Assembly: GCA_964522665.1 (NCBI GenBank)
Contig: CAZFVY010000111.1
Span: 1 to 22,909, forward strand
DNA length: 22,909 nt
Direction: 5' to 3'
Origin: CAZFVY01 sp964522665
GTDB taxonomy: Bacteria; Verrucomicrobiota; Verrucomicrobiia; Limisphaerales; CAZFVY01
The position numbers were made by a program, and so were the translations under genes. Positions 7,478 to 15,313 of this stretch are shown one piece after another; the stretch's first letter is position 1, and each line of letters starts with the position of its first letter. The notes beneath the pieces were generated by a model. It worked only from the letters and a program-made list of their open reading frames with translations, did not search any database and had not been told where the DNA came from.

Positions 7478-9580
7478 ATGAAAAAGTCTCAAGCACGCCG
7501 TTCTCTCAAAAAGGTCTCGACGATTCTGGGAGTTTCCGCCCTCGCGACCGCGGCCCGCGCGGCCGATGGCGGTGACGTAGTCCAATTGCCCCCGATCACG
7601 GTCACGGCGCAAAAGACGGCGCAGGAGGCTGGGGTCGTACCGGAAAGCCTGACGGCCCTGACTCATCTGACGCTTCAGGAGTCGGGCGCGCGCAGCGTTG
7701 AGGAGGCGGGCGCCTATTCCCCGGACCTCTATTTTACCGATTTCGCCCCCCGCAAGAACAGCGCCCCCCGTTTTCGCGGCATCGGCGCCTCTCCGCTGAA
7801 TCCGGGTGTGACCACCTATCTCGATGGCGTGCCCCAGCTCAACTCCAACTCTTCGAGCCAGGAACTCACGGACGTCGATCAAATCGAGTTTATTCGCGGG
7901 CCACAATCGGCGCTTTTCGGCCGCAACACCGTCGGCGGCGTCATCAACGTGACCAGTTTGACGCCCTCCAAGGATTGGACCGGCGGCCTCGAAGGCCAAT
8001 ACGGAAATTACAACCTTCACGACGCGCGCGCGGACGCCTCGGGTCCCGTGATTGCCGACGCGCTTTCCTTTCGAGTGGGCGGGGGATACAGCGAACGGGA
8101 CGGCTTTACCAAGAACGTCAACACCGGACACGACGTCGATTACCGAAGCGATTGGTTCGGCAAGGGGCAACTGCTCTACAACCCGGCCGCTGACTGGACC
8201 TTGCGCCTGATCGTTTCCGGCGAACGAGATCGGGACGGCGACTATCCGTTGGGTGACTTGGCGGCGATCCGCGCCAACCCCCACACGGTCAGCCTGCGCT
8301 ACGAAGGGTACGCGAATCGCGATATCGCCTCGCCGACGCTCGTGTTGAGCCACCAAGGCGGCGCCGTTGATTTTGTCGCCACATCAGGCGGAGTGTGGTG
8401 GAAGACTTACGATTCGACCGACTTGAACTACGCCGCCGCCCAAGGCGGGTTTCCGGTCCCGCATTTTAATCAGGAAGAGGATTTTCAATTCACGCAGGAG
8501 TTTCGTCTGGCCTCAGGGAAGGATGCTCCGATCAAGTTGGGTGACCAAGCCGAGCTTAAATGGCAGACCGGCCTGCTCGTCTTCACGCAGAATTATAAGC
8601 AGGACACGGGCGAACCATCCTTTGGCTCGGACCGGCAGGCTGACCTCGATGACGTCGGCGTCGGGGTCTATGGGCAGGCGACGCTTACGTTGTTCGACAA
8701 ACTCGACTTGATCGCGGGCGCCCGCTTTGACTATGAATCGAAGCGTGGGGACTTGCTCAACGCGGGCCAAGGCGTTGTGAGCCGCGCGTCGTTGGGTAGC
8801 GATTTTACCGAAGGCAGCCCACAGGCGGCCGCGGCCTATCGGTTTGCCGAGAAGCAAATGTTTTACGGTGAAGTTTCCCGCGGCTATAAAGCGGGCGGGT
8901 TCAATAACGCCACCGCCCCGTCGCTTTCGCTGGCGGCTTACGGCAAGGAATACTCGTTGAATTACGAAGTGGGCTACAAGGGGACGTTTCATGACGACCG
9001 CCTGAAGGTGACCGCGGCCGCGTTTTATACCGATTGGAGCCGACTGCAATTGAATCATATCGGAGTGGGTGGGCAGACGTATATCGCGAACGCCGGGGGA
9101 GCGGACAGCAAAGGCCTCGAGCTGGAACTGGCGGCTCGCCCGGTGAAGTGGCTGGAACTGTTCGCCGGGGTCGCCTATGACGACGCTCGGTTCCTGAGCG
9201 ACGCGTCCGATGGCGGTTTGGGGGTTAGCGGTAATCATATTCCGTACGCGCCGGACTACACGGCGAACGCGGGCGCGGAATTGACCTACGAGCTTTGCTC
9301 GGCGGTCACCGCGTATGTCCGCGGCGACGTGGAGCTCTATGGCGGGTTCGCCTACGACCCGTCCAACCAGGCTTCTCAATCGGCTTACAGCATCGCCAAT
9401 TTTCGCGGCGGCATGCGAGGCAAACACTGGTTCGCGGAGGGCTGGGCCCGCAACGCGTTTGATTCCAATTACGTGCCGATCGCGATCGCGTATGGCGGAT
9501 TTCTCGGCGCTCCCTCCGGCTACGTCGGCGAAAGCGGCGCTCCGGTAACGTTCGGGGTCAAAGCGGGCATTCTGTTTTGA
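7478..9580 (+). CDS. TonB-dependent outer-membrane receptor
   Basis: This 700-residue protein is a TonB-dependent receptor of usual length. It has a signal peptide (about 1-29, ending ARAAD), a TonB-box-like segment ITVTAQK at 40-46, and a plug domain containing YLDGVPQ near 114-120 and the signature DQIEFIRGPQSALFGRNTVG at 134-153. A long 22-strand-type barrel with many Y/F-rich strands follows, and the protein ends in phenylalanine (GILF), as expected for BAM-dependent insertion. Such receptors import large or scarce solutes across the outer membrane using TonB-ExbBD energy. The substrate cannot be read from the sequence. Its place between an ArsR repressor and an oxygenase, transporter and ArsI-like lyase suggests an organoarsenical or arsenic-mimicked ligand. 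The oxygenase gene begins 18 bases after its stop. Confidence 0.93.
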   Translation: MKKSQARRSLKKVSTILGVSALATAARAADGGDVVQLPPITVTAQKTAQEAGVVPESLTALTHLTLQESGARSVEEAGAYSPDLYFTDFAPRKNSAPRFRGIGASPLNPGVTTYLDGVPQLNSNSSSQELTDVDQIEFIRGPQSALFGRNTVGGVINVTSLTPSKDWTGGLEGQYGNYNLHDARADASGPVIADALSFRVGGGYSERDGFTKNVNTGHDVDYRSDWFGKGQLLYNPAADWTLRLIVSGERDRDGDYPLGDLAAIRANPHTVSLRYEGYANRDIASPTLVLSHQGGAVDFVATSGGVWWKTYDSTDLNYAAAQGGFPVPHFNQEEDFQFTQEFRLASGKDAPIKLGDQAELKWQTGLLVFTQNYKQDTGEPSFGSDRQADLDDVGVGVYGQATLTLFDKLDLIAGARFDYESKRGDLLNAGQGVVSRASLGSDFTEGSPQAAAAYRFAEKQMFYGEVSRGYKAGGFNNATAPSLSLAAYGKEYSLNYEVGYKGTFHDDRLKVTAAAFYTDWSRLQLNHIGVGGQTYIANAGGADSKGLELELAARPVKWLELFAGVAYDDARFLSDASDGGLGVSGNHIPYAPDYTANAGAELTYELCSAVTAYVRGDVELYGGFAYDPSNQASQSAYSIANFRGGMRGKHWFAEGWARNAFDSNYVPIAIAYGGFLGAPSGYVGESGAPVTFGVKAGILF

Positions 9581-9598
9581 CGCCGGTCAAACGTGTTT

Positions 9599-10420
9599 AT
9601 GAGCGCGACGACCGAAAACGCCCAATCCACGCAAACCCAGCGCCAGGCTCCGCCGTCGGTTCTTACGGAGGAACAGCTCGTAGGCTACCGGACCGACGGA
9701 TTTCTCATCGTGCGCGGTGTCATCCCCGCGAGCGAGGTCGAAGCGTTGGCCGCGGAAGCGTCACGGTTATTGGGCCGGACCGAATTGATTGACAGCGATA
9801 ACATCCGTTGCCGCTGGCAGAATCATTTCGAGACGGGCGAATGCCGATTTGACTGCTTTGATCCGGTAATCGATCTCAGCCCGGTATGCGCCCAAATCGC
9901 CAGGAGCGAACGATTGTTGCGGCTGGTCGGAGACTTATACGGAGAGCCGGCTTGTCTATTTAAGGACAAGTTGATCTTCAAGCCGCCCGGCGCGAAGGGC
10001 TACGATTTGCACCAAGATTACATTTCGTGGAAATCGTTTCCGACCTCGTTCGTCACCCTGATCGTCGCGATCGATTCGGCCGACGCTCAATCGGGCGCCA
10101 CCGAGGTGTTTTCCGGCTACCACCAGCAGGGTTCTATGACGGCGAAGGACGGCTTGTACCATCGACTGCCGGAAGACGCCGTCGATCCGGCGCGGGGGAA
10201 AACACTGGATTTGAATCCCGGCGATGTCGCGATTTTCAGCGGCTACACGCCACACCGATCGGGTCCGAATCGCTCAGGGCAATGGCGACGGTTGCTTTAT
10301 TTGAGTTACAACGCGCTTCACGACGGCGGCGACCAGCGCGAGGCCCATTACGCGGAGTTCAAAGTTTGGTTGCAGGAACGCTACGCCGAGTACGGCAAAA
10401 CGAACACCTACTTTCGCTGA
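9599..10420 (+). CDS. PhyH-family Fe(II)/2-oxoglutarate dioxygenase
   Basis: This 273-residue protein is a phytanoyl-CoA dioxygenase-type oxygenase. The Fe(II) triad is visible: HQD at residues 138-140 (H138, D140) and the distal H219 in YTPHRSGPNRSG. R230/R231 a little further on are placed to bind the 2-oxoglutarate carboxylate. FKDKLIFKPPGAKGY precedes the HxD motif, a pattern I associate with the PhyH branch acting on small polar substrates (ectoine, 2-aminoethylphosphonate and similar), but I cannot place it more precisely. It lacks a signal peptide and is cytoplasmic. ATG 9599 is preferred to GTG 9593; neither has a good ribosome site. In context it may hydroxylate a carbon attached to arsenic to destabilise the C-As bond, as PhnY does next to phosphorus. 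That role is inference. Confidence 0.9.
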   Translation: MSATTENAQSTQTQRQAPPSVLTEEQLVGYRTDGFLIVRGVIPASEVEALAAEASRLLGRTELIDSDNIRCRWQNHFETGECRFDCFDPVIDLSPVCAQIARSERLLRLVGDLYGEPACLFKDKLIFKPPGAKGYDLHQDYISWKSFPTSFVTLIVAIDSADAQSGATEVFSGYHQQGSMTAKDGLYHRLPEDAVDPARGKTLDLNPGDVAIFSGYTPHRSGPNRSGQWRRLLYLSYNALHDGGDQREAHYAEFKVWLQERYAEYGKTNTYFR

Positions 10421-10453
10421 TCGGACCGGCCGCGAAAACGCCGGCGTACTGGA

Positions 10454-11719
10454 ATGACGGTTTCTGCTGAGCGGCTGACGACCGGCGCGATCCGCTCCTG
10501 GATCAACGTCGTGATCGGCGCGCTGCTGATGCTGGCGACGCTGCCCGGGCGGACTCAAGGCTTGGGTTTGATTACCGAGCCGATGCTTAAAGACCTGCGC
10601 CTGGATCGGGTCACGTACGCTGACATCAACCTTTGGGCGACGCTGCTCGGCGGCGCGTTCTGTCTGCCTGCCGGGTGGTTATTGGACCGATATAACCGGC
10701 GCTGGACGACTACGCTCATCCTCCTCCTGCTGGGCGTGGTGGTTTGGCGGATAAGCGTGCTGACGGGCGGCGTCGCCGCTCTGTTTATCCTGATTCTGCT
10801 GACGCGGGCGCTGGGTCAGAGCGCGCTTTCCGTCGCCAGCATCACGGTCGTGGGCAAATCGTTCGGCAAACGAGTCGGCCTAGCGATGTCGGTGTATTCC
10901 ATATTGATCAGCCTTGGCTTTGCGACCGCGTTCAAGCTGGTGGGCGGCGAGGTCCGGGCGCAGGGGTGGCGTGGCGCCTGGCGGGAGGTAGCCTTCGCGC
11001 TGGTGGTCGTCGTGGCACCGCTGACGCTGCTCCTCTTGAGTTCGCACTCAAGCGAAACCGCGCGGGATTCCGACTCTCGCAACGCCGCGGATTCGTCGGG
11101 CGTGAAACTGTCGGACGCGTTGCGATCTCCGGTGTTCTGGATTTTTGCCGGGGCGGCTTCATTATATGGTTTGGTGTCGTCTGGACTCGGGCTTTTCAAC
11201 GAAGCGGTGTTGGCGGAACGCGGGTTTGATCAGAAGACCTACCACACCTTGTTGTCGGTGACGACGCTCATCGCGCTCGTCGGCCAGATGTTTTCCGGTT
11301 GGTTGACCCTCCGCTGGCCGATGCGACGGCTCCTGGCGGCCGCGCTTTTTATCTACGCGGCGGGATTGTTGAGTCTCCCCATGCTCCGCACGCACGCGCA
11401 GCTCTGGGCGTTCGCCGGGTTGGTCGGCGTTTCGGGCGGCATCATTACCGTGGTCTTCTTCGCGATTTGGCGGCAGGCGTTCGGAGCGCTGTACCTGGCG
11501 CGGATTCAGGGCGCCGCGCAGATGTTGACCGTGCTCGCGTCGGCGCTGGGACCACTACTCTTCGCCAAGTGTCATGCGCTCACCGGATCCTACTTCCCAA
11601 TTCTGCTTGGGTTGGCTCCGGCGGTCGCGTTGGTGGGCGTCGCCGCCTGGCGTGGCGCGGCGACCGCGGCGTTCCCGGAAGCCGCGTCCGGAGCGGTGAG
11701 CCTGGAACAGGCACGTTGA
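10454..11719 (+). CDS. MFS transporter
   Basis: This 421-residue polytopic protein has about twelve hydrophobic segments in two halves, separated by a hydrophilic Ser/Asp-rich loop near residues 196-220. The conserved loop 2-3 signature of the major facilitator superfamily is present as GWLLDRYNRR near residues 74-83, with a related, less conserved loop in the second half (GWLTLRWPMRR). The N-terminus carries LPGRTQGLGLITEPMLKDL, an unusual first periplasmic stretch. It does not look like ArsB, Acr3, ArsP or ArsK, and I cannot assign it to ArsJ. Within this gene set it could carry the receptor's ligand across the inner membrane or export a degradation product. It follows the oxygenase gene after 33 bases and precedes the ArsI-like gene by 79 bases. 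Confidence 0.9.
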   Translation: MTVSAERLTTGAIRSWINVVIGALLMLATLPGRTQGLGLITEPMLKDLRLDRVTYADINLWATLLGGAFCLPAGWLLDRYNRRWTTTLILLLLGVVVWRISVLTGGVAALFILILLTRALGQSALSVASITVVGKSFGKRVGLAMSVYSILISLGFATAFKLVGGEVRAQGWRGAWREVAFALVVVVAPLTLLLLSSHSSETARDSDSRNAADSSGVKLSDALRSPVFWIFAGAASLYGLVSSGLGLFNEAVLAERGFDQKTYHTLLSVTTLIALVGQMFSGWLTLRWPMRRLLAAALFIYAAGLLSLPMLRTHAQLWAFAGLVGVSGGIITVVFFAIWRQAFGALYLARIQGAAQMLTVLASALGPLLFAKCHALTGSYFPILLGLAPAVALVGVAAWRGAATAAFPEAASGAVSLEQAR

Positions 11720-11798
11720 TGCGGCGAGGGTCCAATCGCCGCGGCGGCGGGATGGTTTTTTCGTCGAACTCGAACTCAACTTGAGCTACTCTTCGTGT

Positions 11799-12857
11799 AT
11801 GAGCACAGCCACTCCTGAACGGATCACGCCCGTCAAATTCCACGCCTCCCTAAACGTCGCGGACCTGGAGCGATCGATCAAATTCTACCGGGTGCTATTC
11901 GGCATGGAGCCAGCCAAGCAGCGGCCGGATTACGCTAAATTCGAGTTGGATGAGCCGCCGCTCGTTCTGTCATTGATTCCGGGACGGGCCGGCGCGCGGG
12001 GAAATCTGAATCACGCGGGACTGCGCGTGCGCGACGCGGAAGAGTTGGTACGCATCCAGGCGCGGTTGGAAGCCGCCGAGATTCCCACGCAACGCGAGGA
12101 CGGGGTCGAATGTTGTTATTCGCGGCAGACCAAATTCTGGGTCGCCGACCCGGACGCCGCCCTATGGGAGATCTATGTGTTGCATGAGGACGTCGATGAA
12201 GCGGAGCATGACCATCCCACCGCGATGGCGGATTCCGAGGCGTCAACGCCGGCATGCGAGCGCCAAAAGGTGACCTGGGAACATCATATCAGCGCGCCGA
12301 TCCCCGATCGCATCCCGCACGACGATAATAGCGTTAACGAAGTGTATCTGCACGGAACGGCAAACCTGCGACCGGAGACGGCCTGCCTGCCAAAGTTGCT
12401 CGCGGAGGCGTTTCGGGTATTGCGCCCCGGTGGCGTCGTGCGACTCCGGGGTTTGAGCGGCGATGGCCCGCTAAAGGTCGAATTGCCCGCGCTGCCCGGA
12501 CCGGCGGCCGCGGTCCAGTTCGTTCCCGCCCACGCGGATTGCGCGCGGGCGCTCGCTGAGGCCCACTTCACTGAATTGACGTTTGAAAAGCTTTCCACCA
12601 CGGCCTATTTCACAATCGGCGGGGTGCCAATGCGCGAGAGTGTAATCGTCGGACGCAAGCCTGGTTTCCGGCCGGCCAAGCTGAGTCACGGGGCCATTTA
12701 TCTGGGACCATTTGCAAGCATCACCGACGATTTCGGCAATGTCTATCGACGGGGAGAAGCAACCGCTATCAATATCCACGACTGGCAATTAATCAAGAAT
12801 TCCGCCGGCGCCGTTCAATTTCTTCTGCTCAGCCCGGCCGCCTCAAAGCCAACTTAA
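11799..12857 (+). CDS. arsI: ArsI-like C-As lyase fused to partial methyltransferase-like region
   Basis: This 352-residue protein has an N-terminal vicinal-oxygen-chelate domain (about 11-130) like ArsI/CadI. The expected Fe(II) ligands are H15 (VKFHASL), H72 (NLNHAGL) and E124 (LWEIYVL), and the vicinal pair C105-C106 lies in VECCYSRQTKFWVADPD. ArsI dioxygenases cleave the C-As bond of trivalent methyl- and aryl-arsenicals to As(III). After an acidic, His-rich linker (130-150) comes a methyltransferase-like stretch: HDDNSVNEVYLHG at 174-186, then LLAEAFRVLRPGGVVRL at 200-216. It lacks the glycine-rich SAM motif I, so only the second half of the Rossmann fold seems present. The final part contains GPFASITDDFGNVYRRGE (303-320), reminiscent to me of C-terminal segments in arsenite methyltransferase relatives. 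Typical ArsI is about 140-170 residues, so this is over twice as long. ATG 11799 is preferred to TTG 11781 because the domain starts at once. Confidence 0.82.
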   Translation: MSTATPERITPVKFHASLNVADLERSIKFYRVLFGMEPAKQRPDYAKFELDEPPLVLSLIPGRAGARGNLNHAGLRVRDAEELVRIQARLEAAEIPTQREDGVECCYSRQTKFWVADPDAALWEIYVLHEDVDEAEHDHPTAMADSEASTPACERQKVTWEHHISAPIPDRIPHDDNSVNEVYLHGTANLRPETACLPKLLAEAFRVLRPGGVVRLRGLSGDGPLKVELPALPGPAAAVQFVPAHADCARALAEAHFTELTFEKLSTTAYFTIGGVPMRESVIVGRKPGFRPAKLSHGAIYLGPFASITDDFGNVYRRGEATAINIHDWQLIKNSAGAVQFLLLSPAASKPT

Positions 12858-12973
12858 TTTGGCGGGCGACGGCGGAACGCGAACCGCCTGACGCAGAGAA
12901 TGTCGATCGATCGCTGGCGCTCGGCGCGGAACAGGAAGCATGATTAGGCTCCGTCGGCGAGCAACCTCATCAG

Positions 12974-14131
12974 CTACGCCTCGACGTAGATCGGCTCCTT
13001 GATCTTCTTGATCTGGGCAAAATTGCTCAACCGCTCGAGCAGCGCCGGTGAGACCGGACTGCCGGCGCCGAAGAGACTTTCGCCATCCTCGGTTTCGATC
13101 GGGTAGAAGAGCGAGTCTCCGGCGAGCAGCCCCTTGAGCGTGACCGCCCGGCTGCCCTTCGGCGGCGCCTCGATGACCTCGCTGATGGCGACAGCGAGGA
13201 TCGCCGGGTCATAGAGTCCACTCGATTTTTTTAAGTGCAAAGCGATTTTTTTCCGCGACATTCCGGTGGCGTCGAGGGCATCCACGTCGATGAGAATTCG
13301 GAGGATGCGGGAGCCGACCGGAATTCGCTTGTGGGCGACCCGGTCGCGCGGAAAGCCGCTGCCGTCAAAATTCTTATTCTGGTAAAAGACGATCGGCGAA
13401 ACCGCTTCGAGGCGAGGGATTCGCGCGAGAAGGTTGCGGCCAAATTCCGGCGCGCGGGTAACCATGACATGTTCGGCGTGAGTCAGGGGGAATTGCGAAC
13501 GGAGCCGTTGAATGACGGAGGGGGGAACGCAAATAAAACCGACGTGAAATAGCATCGCCGCCATTTCCAGTTCCCAGGTTTGCTCGATCTCCAGGGCCTT
13601 GGCCATGGTAAGCATGTACTCGCGAATTCTTTGACTATGCCAGAACGACTGCGGCACGACGGTGGCCAACACTTCGTTTAGCACCCGGATGCTGCCGCCG
13701 AGAAGTTTTTCGACCAATTCGCGTTCATCCTCGAGGATGCGCGCGCGCACTTTCTCCATTTTGTGTTTGTAGAGAGCAATCTCAATGTGCGAGCGCAATT
13801 CCCGTTCTTCGAATGGCTTCATGATGTAACCGAAGCATTCGGTGATCTTGGCCCGTTCGAGCGTCTGGACGTCGGTGTGGGCCGTCAAATAGACGATGGG
13901 GAGATCGAAGCGCTTGCGGATAATCGCCGCGGTTTCGATGCCGTCCATTTTCCCGGACAGCGTTATATCCATGAGGACCAGATCCGGATGCTCGCGGGCG
14001 ATTCCGTCGAGCGCGGCCAAGCCGGACCCTGCCGTGCCCGCGACCTGGTAGCCCAGGCCCTTCAGGCGGCTCTCGATGTCCGCGACGACGATCGCCTCAT
14101 CCTCGACGACGAAAATCAGTGGTTTCGACAT
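12974..14131 (-). CDS. response regulator with degenerate HD-GYP-like domain
   Basis: This 385-residue protein has an N-terminal receiver domain (about 4-120): acidic pair E10/D11, phospho-acceptor D55 (LVLMDITLSG), T83 and K105 (GYIMKPFEER). A helical linker (124-150) joins it to a domain that aligns with HD-GYP c-di-GMP phosphodiesterases by its order of landmarks: HSQRIREY (H165), LFHVGFICVP in place of HDIGK (D replaced by V197), THAEH and RAPEFGRNLL, where the usual metal-binding His is absent, then NKNFDGSGFP in place of HHExxDGSGYP. Several metal ligands are therefore missing, and catalysis looks unlikely. A c-di-GMP-binding or protein-interaction output is more plausible. The N-terminal ATG is preceded by GGGG on the coding strand. 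It is convergent with the ArsI-like gene, and no cognate kinase lies in the window. Confidence 0.87.
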   Translation of the reverse strand: MSKPLIFVVEDEAIVVADIESRLKGLGYQVAGTAGSGLAALDGIAREHPDLVLMDITLSGKMDGIETAAIIRKRFDLPIVYLTAHTDVQTLERAKITECFGYIMKPFEERELRSHIEIALYKHKMEKVRARILEDERELVEKLLGGSIRVLNEVLATVVPQSFWHSQRIREYMLTMAKALEIEQTWELEMAAMLFHVGFICVPPSVIQRLRSQFPLTHAEHVMVTRAPEFGRNLLARIPRLEAVSPIVFYQNKNFDGSGFPRDRVAHKRIPVGSRILRILIDVDALDATGMSRKKIALHLKKSSGLYDPAILAVAISEVIEAPPKGSRAVTLKGLLAGDSLFYPIETEDGESLFGAGSPVSPALLERLSNFAQIKKIKEPIYVEA

Positions 14132-14480
14132 TGCGTAACCCCATTTGTCCGGACGCCAAATTCGGCAAGGTCAAGCGCGCGGCTGATCGGCGCGCGTCAA
14201 CGGTGGACGAAGTTTTCCAATGGCTTGCGCCCATAATAAGCTGAAGATTATGCAATTGAAGTGGTCGAAGCCATCAAAATCATTAAAATCTGGTTAAAAC
14301 GTTCTTGCTCTCCCGACGCCCTGGCGACCAGCGCTGGCCAAACGCATAGGTTATCGAATCTTCGGAACGAAAGTCCGACGAACCCCGGCTGACGAGGGAG
14401 AGGCAGCGCGATGGGCCAAAGTCGCGGGCAGGCAATCGCGGTGCGCCCAAGCCGTCACGAATTACCGCGCGCTACGCCCT
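14132..14480. other. intergenic region with AT-rich patch and hairpin
   Basis: There is no gene in these 349 bases, which separate two minus-strand genes. The part at about 14225-14305 is much richer in A/T than its surroundings and includes TATTAT on the minus strand (14233-14238), so it may hold the promoter for the response regulator. A hairpin with arms TCGGA (14362-14366) and TCCGA (14374-14378) around a 7-base loop lies further upstream. No T-run follows it on either strand, so its role is unknown. Confidence 0.5.
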
Positions 14481-15017
14481 TTATGTTTCGGCCGCTTGGG
14501 GACCAGCGAGGTCGCCCCAGAGCGGTTCGAGGTCGGGATCCTGCAGGGCCTGCTGAGTCAGAGTGGCTGCGTCTCCGGCGGCGAACGCCTGTTCGAGGAG
14601 CGTCCGGGCATCTTTGAGACGACCGAGGCGGCAGCCGTAGCAAGCCAGGTTATAGGAAATCAAAGGTTCGTTGGGGAACCGATCAGTCATTCGAAGCAAC
14701 AACTCCCAAGCCTCGCGAGTCCGTTCGGTCGCATGGAACGCGGCCGCTAGGTGAATCCAGCCGATGGGGCTATTCGGGGCGATTTTCGTAATCGACTTGG
14801 CCACGTCAACGCAGGTTTCCCAGTTCTGTTCCCGCGCGGAGATTTGCCACCGGGCCGCCAGGACCGACGGATGAAGCCGGAGCGATGGCATGATCCGGTC
14901 GAGCGCCTTTTCGGCTTCGACGTAATTGCCCCGGCCAATGCAGCGGAGCGCGGCGTCGAGGAAAATGCTATTGGGCGGCTCCAGCCGCTGGGTAGCATTG
15001 GAGGAGTACGATTTCAA
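14481..15017 (-). CDS. TPR-repeat protein
   Basis: This protein of about 178 residues consists of degenerate tetratricopeptide repeats: ALRCIGRGNYVEAEKALDRI (about 23-42), HLAAAFHATERTREAWELLL (about 93-112), and YNLACYGCRLGRLKDARTLL (about 122-141), each with the small-large residue alternation of TPR helices. It ends DPDLEPLWGDLAGPQAAET, a tail common in short TPR proteins whose last repeat is followed by 'DPDLEPLW'. There is no signal peptide, so it is probably a cytoplasmic binding scaffold. The start is uncertain: TTG at 15017 is the first usable codon, without a clear ribosome site, and the frame stays open upstream. It lies on the same strand as, and upstream of, the response regulator but 349 bases away, so co-transcription is not assured. 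Confidence 0.75.
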   Translation of the reverse strand: MKSYSSNATQRLEPPNSIFLDAALRCIGRGNYVEAEKALDRIMPSLRLHPSVLAARWQISAREQNWETCVDVAKSITKIAPNSPIGWIHLAAAFHATERTREAWELLLRMTDRFPNEPLISYNLACYGCRLGRLKDARTLLEQAFAAGDAATLTQQALQDPDLEPLWGDLAGPQAAET

Positions 15018-15313
15018 AGTTTCGTAGGAGCGCCGGCGCGCGGCGCCGCCCGGCGAATCGCTCGGCGCAAGCTCCGGCGCGCGCGAGCCACTTGATGTGA
15101 GTCAATCCGTTTCACTTCATTCAAGAATCAATATCGATGTCGGTGACTCTAACGCAATCACTTGGCGACGTCAAAGCGGCCCGCATAGCGCGGCTTGATG
15201 GGATTCCTGCCGCGGAATACTGGCGCGGCGTAGCTCGGTTGCCGGGCGCGGGGCGCGGAAATAAGTATTGAAGCAACCTGGCGGAAGGGCTAAGAGCGTC
15301 CGGGAAATCTACG
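15018..15313. other. divergent intergenic region
   Basis: This region of 296 bases lies between the TPR gene (minus) and the Sel1 gene (plus), so it should contain outward promoters for both. The first 75 bases are extremely GC-rich with overlapping GCGC/GGCGCC palindromes. The stretch near 15095-15160 is relatively AT-rich and is the best place to expect promoters. I see no convincing -35/-10 pair or RNA gene. Confidence 0.4.

Noticed and set aside
12871..12888. GGCGG-N8-CCGCC hairpin between the convergent ArsI-like and response-regulator genes as a terminator
   Set aside because: The stem is only 5 bp, the loop is long and there is no T-run on either strand. It is not enough to call a terminator in DNA this GC-rich.
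14341..14430. Possible GEMM (c-di-GMP-I) riboswitch near the degenerate HD-GYP gene
   Set aside because: The plus strand has a hairpin with a GAAA-containing loop and a following GACGAAC, loosely like GEMM. However, the conserved core GACGCAAAGCC is absent, and the plus strand leads into the antisense of the TPR gene rather than a regulated gene.
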